From positions 232,957 to 246,844 of the forward strand of contig KQ481971.1 in assembly GCA_001430745.1 (NCBI GenBank): DNA of 13,888 nt. Direction: 5' to 3'. The stretch comes from Auxenochlorella pyrenoidosa. Taxonomy: Eukaryota; Chlorophyta; Trebouxiophyceae; Chlorellales; Chlorellaceae. The notes beneath the pieces were generated by a model. That model searched no databases, had not been told where the DNA came from, and saw only the letters and a program-made list of their open reading frames with translations. Every line of letters starts with the position of its first letter. Position 1 is the first letter of the stretch. Positions 1-7,688 of the stretch are shown one piece after another. The position numbers and the translations under genes are program-made.

Positions 1-59
1 CCCCCCACCACACACACACCCCCACACCCCCACCCCACCCCACCCCACACACCCCGCAG
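1..59 (+). other. 3' end of an intron of the ABC-F gene
   Basis: This C/A-only tract ends in CCCCGCAG, a 3' splice site, and the ABC-F reading frame begins straight after it. No coding potential is visible. The acceptor splits a Gly codon of the ABC signature motif: the first base of the codon must lie in an exon left of the window. Confidence 0.7.
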
Positions 60-771
60 GCGGGCAGGCTGTGCGTGTGGCGCTGGCGGCTGCCTTGTAC
101 AGCCGGCCCCACCTGCTGGTGCTGGACGAGCCCTCCAACCACCTGGACCTGGAGGGGGTGCAGTGCCTGGCGGCCGCCCTGCAGGGCTACGCCGGCGGCG
201 TGCTGCTGGTGTCGCACGACCAGGTGGGGGGCCAGCACCAGTTGGGGCGGCAGCCGGCCTTCTTCCTCCCCACACGGGAGGCATTGTGATGCCGACTTGC
301 TCTCCAGGAGCGGCTGGACAGGTTGGGCGGCGTCACGCAAGCGCACGCGGCAGAGGGGCGCCTGCTGTGCGCACCCAGTGGCGCAGCCTTCCCCCCCCCG
401 CCGTATCGCCTTGGGGGCCGCCAGACTGGGCCATTGAAGATGCGGCACCTGCCCCCCTCGCCCCTTCTCTGCAGTATCTAGTGGAGCAGGCGGCGCAGCG
501 GGTGCTCCTGGTGGCCGGCGGCGAGGTGTGCCGGCTAGAGGGCGGCGTCGCAGAGTACGTGCAGCAGCTTGGCAGCGGCGGCGGCAAGAAGAAGGCAGCA
601 GTGAGCCGCGGCGGCGGCGGCGGCAAGGCTGGCGGCAAGGCGACGGCGGCACCCAAGGGCGACGCGGCGGCGGAAGCAGCGGCTGCGCAGCAGGCAAAGC
701 AGGCAAAGCAGATGGAGCAGGCGGCGCGAGCTGCGAGAGCGGCCAGGGCGCAGATGGGCATCAGGCGGTAG
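60..771 (+). CDS. ABC-F family ATPase, C-terminal part (5' end outside window)
   Basis: Two exons, 60-223 and 475-771 (stop TAG), joined by a 251-bp GT-AG intron in phase 0. Exon 1 encodes the end of the second nucleotide-binding domain: the signature remnant (G)GQ, Walker B plus glutamate in LLVLDEP, the D-loop SNHLD, and the H-switch SHD just before the donor. Exon 2 resumes with YLVEQAAQRVLLVAGGEV, which matches the strand-helix end of ABC-F domains. No membrane segment is present; ABC-F proteins (GCN20/ABCF1-3 types) are soluble and act on ribosomes or in translation control. The last ~65 residues are a Gly/Lys/Ala-rich tail (GGGKKK, repeated QAKQAK) that could bind RNA or ribosomes (inference). 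The exact ABC-F subgroup cannot be told from this fragment. Confidence 0.9.
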
Positions 772-1161
772 CTGCGATTTCAGCGCGCGTCCCCTCGCTG
801 TAATGAGCGCCCAAGCCTCGAAAATCTGTGGCCCACAGCTTCGGAATCTTGGGTGGCGGCAACCGCTGGCTGTGGAGAAGTGTGCTGTGTGCCTGGTTGA
901 GTGGAGGGACATGGCATACAGCTTGGGAGGCGGTCCAGGTCCATTATGCTTAGTACAGAAGCTGGCAGCGAGAGCGTGCAGAGCGCGTCGGAAGCGGCGG
1001 CATGTGGCCCCATGTAGATGCTGCTCTCCCTGCCTTCATCTTTCGGCAGTTTACTCTTACTGCTGGCATGCCGCGCTGATCATTGCAGCCGTTGCGGCTG
1101 CAGAAGCACAGACAGTTGGGGTTCCGCCCAACCCGTCCGGTGTACAGCGACGACAAATTCG
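772..1161. other. Spacer: ABC-F 3' UTR and 5' region of the transporter gene
   Basis: A 390-bp stretch with no supported gene. It holds the ABC-F poly(A) signal near 800 and must hold the promoter and 5' UTR of the next gene. An ATG at 1018 is in frame with the transporter (an in-frame TAG at 1015-1017 precedes it), so a start at 1018 instead of 1162 is possible. I see no TATA box I would defend. Confidence 0.5.
799..803 (+). terminator. TGTAA poly(A) signal of the ABC-F gene
   Basis: TGTAA lies 28 bp after the ABC-F stop codon. This pentamer is the standard polyadenylation signal in chlorophyte nuclear genes, usually 10-20 nt before the cleavage site. Confidence 0.65.
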
Positions 1162-3966
1162 ATGCAGACAGCCTGTGGTGCCTTTGCTACACTATCTACT
1201 GCAAGGTGCCCCGTCGCCCAAGGCCGCAGGCAGCGACGGCGCCTTGGCACGCCCCAGCAGCCTCGGGCGGCGATCCGCAGGCCTAGCACACGTTTTAGGG
1301 TCGTTTCATCGGTCCCAGCGCTGCCAGCGGCGGCTTCAGCGGCGGCGCTGCTGCTGCCCGAGGCCTCAGCGGCTGCGGGCGGGAGCCTCGGCGGCTCTGT
1401 GCTGCCTGCAGCGTTCGGCCATGTCTCGCAGGTTTGTTGCCTGGTAGTGTTATCGTACAGGATTTGTCGGCGTGGCTGCCACCCAGCTTGGTTTTTTTCC
1501 CTGTATTCTCGGCCGCGCCCATCGATTTCCCTTGTTTGCCCTTTGCCACTGCAGTTGGTTGACCCGCGCGTGGCTGGTGCCACAGTTGGTGAGCCTCGCC
1601 ATGCTGCATCATGGAAGCATGGGGACATGTTCTGCACCCAAGCTTCGCCCTGCCTGAGTACTGGTCTGCTCAGCCCCTTCATGCTTCCATTCTGCTTGCC
1701 CCGCTCTCGCCACAGGCGCCTCTGCCAAGCTGGCCATGGTGTGCGCACTGGTCGGCTGGCTGCTGAAGACGGGGCAGCTGCCCGCCAACACCGCCAGCGT
1801 GCTCAGCCGGGTGGGTGGCAGCACGTATGGTGCATCCGCCGCGCCCCCTGCCCTGTTCCCTGCCAGGCCCGAACAGCAGGTGCCTGTTGGCAGGTGGCAC
1901 GACTGATAGCCCGGCTGAAACCTCGGCTGACAGTCCGTGGAGGCTCTGCTGCAGGTTTCCTTCACGCTGCTCATTCCCGCCATGCTCTTCACCAAGGTGG
2001 CTGCCACCCTGGCGGCCCGCCCCGACCCCTGGGTCCTGGCCACCATCAGCGCCGTCACCCTGCTGCAAGTGGGCGCCGGCGCCCTGCTCGCTGAGCTGGT
2101 GGCGCCGGTGGTTGACCGGCTGCTGACGCTGCCGCAGGGGCCGCGGCCCGTGGTGCCTGCAACGCCGGGCGAGGCAGCCGGCGCTGGCGGCCTCAGCGAG
2201 ACAGGTGGGGCGCTGCGTTGCACGTCGTGCTGGGCTTGGCACCCCGGGCGCCGTTGTCCGCAGCTTGATTGCTCGGCACGGCGGCGCCTGTAGCTCCTGG
2301 CTCGTTTGTCGGCCCCAGCCTGGGTCGAGCGCAGGGTCACACCACCACAGCTGTGCCCTGTGCGCCGCGGGAACTGCCCCTGATGATGCTTCATCAGCCT
2401 TGCACTTGCTTCGACCCGCCCCCTGCCCCCCTACCCCCCGCCTACCCTGCCCCCTACCCTCCCCCTGCCCCGCCCCCTGCCCCGCCAGGCCTGCGCCGCC
2501 TGGTCACCCTTGCCTCCAGCTTCGGCTCCTCCTTCACCCTGCCAGTCGTCTTCCTCACGCAAATGCTGCCCGCGGCAGAGGCGGAGCGCGCGCTCGGCTT
2601 CACGGCCCTCATCCTGCTCTCCTGGTCGCCCCTCATGTGGTCCCTTGGGCTGGCAATGATCAGCCCGGGCGGTGCAGATGCCGCCGATGGCGCTGCCGGC
2701 TCAGGGCCAGCAGCACAACCGGCTCCAGCCGGAGGGGCAGCCGCAGAGGCGGCAGCGGCGCTGGCCGAGCCGCCGCTGGTGTCAGCGGGCAGGCGCGTGG
2801 CGTCAGCGTGGCGCGCTGCCGTCTCCTGCGGCCGCCGCGCGCTCACGCCGCCAATCCTGGCCATACTGGCGGGCATGCTGGCTGGGCTGACGCCCTGGGG
2901 GCGCGCGCTGGTTGGGGCGGGCGGCGACGCGGCTGCCGCCGCTGCTGCTGGCAGTCCCGCTGCCGCACCCCAGGCCGCTGTCGCCCGTGCCGGGGGGGCG
3001 GTGCTGCGGTCGGCCATGGATGTGCTCAAAATGCTGGCGGGGGGTACGCTGGCGGCGCAGACAGTGGTGCTGGCAGCGTCGCTGTTGCAGAAGCCAGAGG
3101 GCCAGCAGCAGCAGCAGCAGCAGGGGCATGGTCGGCATGCCAGCGGCGGGCGCGGCCCGCTTGCCGGGCTGCGAGCACTGCTGCTGCCAGCAAGCGGCGC
3201 CGAGGCGCGGGCGCTAGCCACTGTGGCCATTACCCGCTTCCTGCTGCTGCCCTCACTCATGGCTGGGGCAGGTGGGCGCAGGGCCATGCCGTTGGGTGCC
3301 TGCTGGCTTGGGCCGTCCCGACCGCTGTCCTTGGCTGAGCACACGTCGGTCTGTCCATGCGCCGAGCACGTCATCTGTGCTTTGCCAGCCCGGCCTGCTT
3401 GGCTGCGTCCCAGCCTGGTGGATAATTGTTCGTTGCAGTTGGCACCTGGCGAGATGCCGTGCCGCTCTGCCCTGCGCCCACGCGTTGCAGTGTGGGGCCT
3501 GGGCCGTGCCGGCCTGCTCCCCGCGGCGGTGGCATCAGACCCGGTGCTGCTGCTGGTGCTGCTGCTGGAGGCGGTCATGCCCAGCGCACAGGTGCGTTGG
3601 CTCGCGAGTGGGGGTTGCCATCTATACAGTAGGGACGGCTGGTACTGCCAGCAGCGGTGGGGTTGGAGGTGTATTGTGCAGTTGGCGGCCTGCCACCCGA
3701 TCTGCACACCCGGGGCAGGTGCCTGCCTGCCTGCCCTGCAGCTCGCTGCGCTGCATGGTCCCCTCGCCGGTGCGCCAACACTGCCGCGCCGCCCCGCACC
3801 CCCGGCCCTGCAGAACCTCATCGTCCTGTGCTCCTTGTCGGCCTCCACCTCCGGCCTGGTGCCCCTGCTGGCCTCCCTGCTGGTCAAGCTGTACTGCCTG
3901 TCCATCCTGCCGGTGTCTGCCTGGGTCAGCTGCTGGGCCACGTGGCTGGGCATGGCGGTGGCGTGA
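1162..3966 (+). CDS. PIN-like / auxin efflux carrier family membrane transporter
   Basis: Seven exons: 1162-1431, 1555-1588, 1716-1810, 1955-2204, 2489-3271, 3491-3591, 3814-3966 (stop TGA); all junctions are GT-AG and in phase, giving 561 aa. Residues 1-66 contain 11 Arg and no Asp/Glu, like an organelle transit peptide. Hydrophobic segments follow: KLAMVCALVGWLL, SFTLLIPAMLF, WVLATISAVTLLQVGAGALL, SSFTLPVVFL, LILLSWSPLMWSL, PPILAILAGMLAGL, a segment near TLAAQTVVL, ITRFLLLPSLM, DPVLLLVLLLEAVMPSAQ and a C-terminal pair. The order, the SSFGSSFTLP region and MPSAQ-N before the penultimate helix fit the Mem_trans family (PIN, PILS and bacterial AEC carriers), which move organic anions or auxin. 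The middle loop (about residues 280-330) is Ala/Gly/Pro-rich and a second loop carries seven Gln. Substrate is unknown. The first exons are less certain than exons 4-7; ATG 1018 is an alternative start. Confidence 0.78.
3103..3123 (+). repeat. (CAG)7 trinucleotide repeat, poly-Gln in the transporter
   Basis: Seven perfect CAG units inside exon 5 of the transporter encode a seven-Gln tract in a cytosolic or stromal loop between two hydrophobic segments. It is likely length-variable between strains. Confidence 0.9.
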
Positions 3967-3990
3967 AAGCCCTCCTCCGCTTCATTGCCA

Positions 3991-4090
3991 ACCAAGGCCT
4001 GCAGGCAGCCGGTCGCGTTCGTGAAGCCACACACACCCTGTTTGCTTTCTGCCAAAGCCTGCAGGCAACCGGTCGCGTTTGTGAGCGACA
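3991..4090 (+). repeat. Two direct repeats, 60-bp period, in the transporter 3' UTR
   Basis: 3991-4024 and 4051-4084 match at about 30 of 34 positions and are offset by exactly 60 bp. Each contains the palindrome CCTGCAGG followed by a CCGGTCGCGTT core. They lie between the stop codon (3966) and the poly(A) signal (4129), so they are transcribed but not translated. Confidence 0.88.
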
Positions 4091-4128
4091 CCAAAGGCAT
4101 AGTGAGCACCCGCAGGCCCAAACTTTGC

Positions 4129-4133
4129 TGTAA
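4129..4133 (+). terminator. TGTAA poly(A) signal of the transporter gene
   Basis: TGTAA occurs 163 bp after the transporter stop codon and directly after the repeat pair. It is in the correct orientation for this gene, and the sequence turns AT-richer just downstream, as expected at a gene end. Confidence 0.65.
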
Positions 4134-4634
4134 TGCACGACCTCTCAAACCCACCGTTCTTTTGCCTCATTGTTCTCGTTCGTTATCAAACCTGTCACGA
4201 CATATCACTTGTACAGCTTCTTCCTTCTTCAACCCCATTTTTGCCAAAATTGCGACCTTGACAAACTCACGATGCCCTGAAACAAATGCTCCTGCCTCCG
4301 CTGGCAGGCAAAGCTGCTTGGCTGCAGCGTGTCGCTCTCAATTTTAGTGCCTACCCCTGTTCTCCTCAAAATGAACCACAATACATGTACAGCATGTACT
4401 GCAAGCTAGCACCCTGGCTGTGGACCAGATAGATGGCAGCAAAACAGGCAGGAGCACGGCGGCGGTGGCACGCACGTCAGGGCGGCCACCAAATGTGAGG
4501 TTGGAGCCGCATGCATGCGCAGTCCTTGCGCTTTTCTCAGCTGCATGGCTGTCACGCAAAACCAGACACACGAGAAAGCCCGCCGGGACACACGCCGAGA
4601 CACTGGTACAGCGGCTCAGCTTGCACCCCAGCCA
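4134..4634 (+). promoter_or_regulatory. Spacer with promoter and 5' UTR of the epimerase gene
   Basis: About 500 bp with no gene; 4150-4400 is clearly lower in GC than the exons. It holds a self-complementary TACATGTA near 4382 and a nearby second CATGTAC. ATGs at 4515 and 4545 are in frame with the epimerase (open for 40 extra codons from 4515), and the ATG at 4511 is out of frame. No core promoter element is clear. Confidence 0.45.
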
Positions 4635-6899
4635 ATGGCGCTGCCAGGACGAACAGAGGGCCGCGACAGGCCTCCCACACTCATCTCGCCGTCAATTCTC
4701 AGCAGCGACTTTGCACGGTGGGGGGCCCGACTGCCGCCACCCGCCGCCGCCGCTGTTGCTGCCAGAGCCTGCCATGCGCTTGCCTGGCCAGCACGATAGA
4801 CATCACTGGGTGATCCTGTCGCAGGCTAGCGGAGGAGTGCCAGCGGATGGTGTCCCTGGGTGCCGACTGGCTGCATGTGGATGTGATGGTGAGGCCGGCA
4901 GGCGATGCAGCGGCGCTGTCCAGTTGTCCGCCATCGCCTTGCCTGCCAGGCGCCCAATGTAGCCAATTGCCAGCGCAGTGACGCCCGGCGCGAGCCCCAC
5001 CTGCAGGCAGCAAGGCTGTGCCGGCTCGCTGCCGTGCCCGCCCCCCAGCTGCTCTTTTTGCATAGTCTCCAAGGCACCCCGGCATGCCCTGCGGCATGTG
5101 CTACCCAGTACCAGACGGCGGGCTGCGCTGCCTGCACTGACCCTCGTGCCTTGGCAATGCCAACCCATGCCTGCAGGACGGCCACTTTGTGCCCAACCTG
5201 ACGCTGGGCGCCCCCATCGTGAAGAGCCTGCGCCGCCACACACCCGCCTTCCTGGATGTCCACCTGATGGTGACCAACCCGGCACAGGCAAGCGCCCTCC
5301 TGGGGCTGTGCCGTGTGTCGGCAGGGGGGGCGAGGCAGCGCGCGTGCGCGGGGCTTGTGCTGCTTCCCGCCTGCCACGCTGGGCTGGCGTGCCCGCTTGC
5401 CGCAGGGGCTCCTGACGCGTGGCAGGCAGCATCTGCAACCGCTGGCCTCCCCTCTCAGACCTCGTCTTGTACGTGCCGCCTGCCTCATGCAGTGGGTGAG
5501 GGACTTTGCGGCAGCAGGCGCCAGCATGTTCACCTTCCACCTGGAGGCGGCAGCCGGCGGCGACGCAGCGCTGGCGGCTGCAGCGGCGGCGGCGGGCGGG
5601 GCAGGCATCCCCGCTGTGCACGACCTGATTGGCGCGGTCAAGGCGGCGGGCATGCTGTGCGGCGTCACCATCAAGCCCGGCACGCCAGTGGAGCTGCTGC
5701 TGCCGTATGTGCCGTCGGTCGACATGGTAAGGCAACGGATTCTTGTCATAAAATTTCTGGCATGCTTGCGCTGCTTCGCTGTTGCCAAGTGCATGCGCCG
5801 GGCCGCGCACAGCTGCAGAGCTTGCCAGCAGGGCTGGTGGCAGCGAGGTAGCAGCCTGGCATTGGCCACGACTGTTGGCGGCAGCTCTCAACTGCGTGCT
5901 CTTGCGTGGCCAGACACAGCGGTCAAATCATGTTTCTGACTGGGGAGACGGATGCATTGCTGGCCGTAGCTGCTCATCACGTTTGCTGGCTGGCCGCTGG
6001 TGCTCATGTTGTCTTGCTTGCTGCCTGCAGCTGCTCATCACGCCTTGCTGGCTGGCTGCAGGTGCTCATTATGACGGTGGAGCCAGGCTTTGGCGGGCAG
6101 TCCTTCATGCCTCAGATGATGCCCAAGGTGAGGCGGCAGGCCCGCGGCCAGCGCCAACAGCACGCGCCTGCCTGCACTGCCCTGGGCGGCGATACTTGCT
6201 GGCAGCGTGGCTGCCACAGCGGGGGCCCTCGGCCGGAGTGGCCCCTCAGGGGTGGAGCTCGCCTGCGAGCCGTGGGCTGGCGGCAGTGGTTGCGGTGCGC
6301 AGCATGCAGCGCGCGCCCGTGGGATGCGCTGGCGCGGTGCCTCCCCGCGCACCTGCAACCGCGCCAGCGCGGCGCGCCTGTGCCCAGCTGGCCAGCCAAG
6401 CCCTGCTGGCCCCGCTGCAGGTCCGCTTCCTGCGGGAGCGCTTCCCAGACCTTCACATCGAGGTGGGCGCCCGCCCCTCCCGCCCCGCGTATGCGGCTGT
6501 ACACACCACCCTACCTGCCGCGTGCAAACGCACGACGTGCACCCCGCCTGCCGCCCTGCCGCGCTGCATGCCAGCACTGGCCGGTCTGATAGGCATCAAG
6601 CACGGCTCTCAAGGCCCTCCTCCCTGCCGGGCACGGTTGCATGCCATGCCCCACCCTACTGCGGGGCGCAGCCCCTTGTTGGGCACCTCCCGTGAGCTCA
6701 GGCCCGCGACCAATCTTTGCCGATTGCCGGCCCGCAGGTGGACGGCGGCCTGGCGCCCGACACAATCCAGCAGGCGGCAGAGGCAGGGGCAAATGTCGTG
6801 GTGGCGGGCAGCGCCATCTTTGGGGCGGCAGACCCCGGGGCGGCGATCCAGCAGCTGAGGGCCGCGGTGGATGCCGCCGCCACCGGCGCTGCGCGGTAG
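4635..6899 (+). CDS. RPE: Ribulose-phosphate 3-epimerase, cytosolic type
   Basis: Interconverts ribulose 5-phosphate and xylulose 5-phosphate in the pentose phosphate pathway. Seven exons: 4635-4717, 4825-4888, 5177-5287, 5493-5726, 6062-6127, 6421-6462, 6738-6899 (stop TAG), all in phase, 253 aa. The TIM-barrel landmarks are present in order: [10 protein letters not shown] (residues 18-27), HVDVMDGHFVPN with metal ligands His45 and Asp47, HLMV with His78, [10 protein letters not shown] with the phosphate-binding Gly loop (168-177), EVDGG with catalytic Asp202, and VAGSAIFG near the end. Spacing from His45 to His78 equals that of human RPE. The sequence pattern is the eukaryotic cytosolic type, so I chose ATG 4635, giving a short N-terminus; starting at ATG 4515 would add 40 residues and could give a targeted form. 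Odd points: a GC-AG third intron and an Ala/Gly insertion of about 18 residues after HLEA (residues ~107-124). Confidence 0.95.
5288..5492 (+). other. GC-AG intron in the epimerase gene
   Basis: The donor reads CAG|GCAAGC instead of GT; the acceptor is CATGCAG. Joining 5287 to 5493 restores TNPAQ-WVRDF, the conserved epimerase sequence, in phase 0. No GT donor nearby would keep both the frame and the conserved residues. Confidence 0.85.
5968..6069 (+). repeat. Degenerate direct repeat across an intron-exon border
   Basis: About 40 bp at 5968-6007 (AGCTGCTCATCACG.. TTGCTGGCTGGC..GTGCTCAT) recurs at 6029-6069, offset by about 61 bp. The downstream copy includes the real 3' splice site (CTGCAG at 6056-6061) and the first bases of exon 5; the upstream copy has lost the AG. 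Confidence 0.75.
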
Positions 6900-7688
6900 C
6901 GGGCAGGCAGCCAAGAGGCGGCGCTGCGTGCAGGCCACCGTGTCTTGATGCGTGCACTCTGTTGTTGGCACACAGTGGAGTTGCACTAGTCGGCTAGTTA
7001 TGCCCACGCTGTGTATTACAGGCTCTGGCTGCTGCAGGCAGCGCTGTAGGCCCACACCGCTGTGGCCACTGTGTTGCTTGCAGTGGCAGACAGGCAAAGT
7101 CTTTGGGGCAGTGCAGTGTAGATTGGGCAACGGCCCGCGCTCAAGAAGCATCCCGTCATTCACTGACAGGGGTGCGGCTGCATGCTGCTCAAGCAAGGCA
7201 GCAGATTTGGGACAGGTGTAGAGGCGTAACGGACAGGGGTGCAGACGTTTCATGAGGGCATATCCTTGAAGGATTCAGATGGCGTAAGAGCATGGAGCAT
7301 CATTCCTGTTTGGCGGTTCAGGGCATGCAGGGCAGTTCTGGATAGGGTGACAGTGCTGGCGGGATGGATGAGACGGTTGAGTGTGGTGAGCTGCAGGTGA
7401 GAAAGTGCTGGACAGCTGTGATGACAGTTGGCCAAGCCAGGTTGAATGGGATGAAGGATTGCGAGGCATGTGTGAGAAAGGCAATGCAAAAGATGTTTGC
7501 AGTTTATAAAATAGAAACAATTGAGCGCACGCTGTGGCAAGGAATGGGCGCTGGGAAGAATCGGCGTCATGGGTGGAAAGTGCCTGCCAAGCAGGCACCA
7601 AGGAGAGGGTGACGCCTGCAGCCCGGTCTTGCCCTGCTAGTGGGAGTTGCCAGAAAGGCTGCAAGGCCTCAACGATGAAAAGCGGTCG
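6900..7688. other. Convergent spacer: 3' UTRs of the epimerase and paralogue A
   Basis: 789 bp with no supported gene, AT-richer than the surroundings (notably 7360-7560). The plus-strand epimerase and a minus-strand gene point toward each other here. No TGTAA for the epimerase was found; a minus-strand TGTAA sits at 7016-7020. An 82-codon plus-strand frame at 7364-7612 was considered and rejected. Confidence 0.6.
7016..7020 (-). terminator. Minus-strand TGTAA, possible poly(A) signal of paralogue A
   Basis: TTACA on the plus strand is TGTAA on the minus strand. It is the only such pentamer I found between this point and the stop codon at 7689, which would give a ~670-nt 3' UTR overlapping the 3' end of the epimerase gene. 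One pentamer can occur by chance. Confidence 0.35.

Noticed and set aside
2454..4154. Minus-strand 566-codon frame opposite the transporter
   Set aside because: Antisense shadow: it spans several transporter introns and exons, and its composition (Ala, Ser, Arg, Gly) mirrors the conserved sense protein.
7364..7612. Plus-strand 82-codon ATG frame with balanced amino-acid composition in the convergent spacer
   Set aside because: Its third codon positions are much less GC-rich than the real exons here, it matches no family I know, and it lies antisense to the likely 3' UTR of paralogue A.
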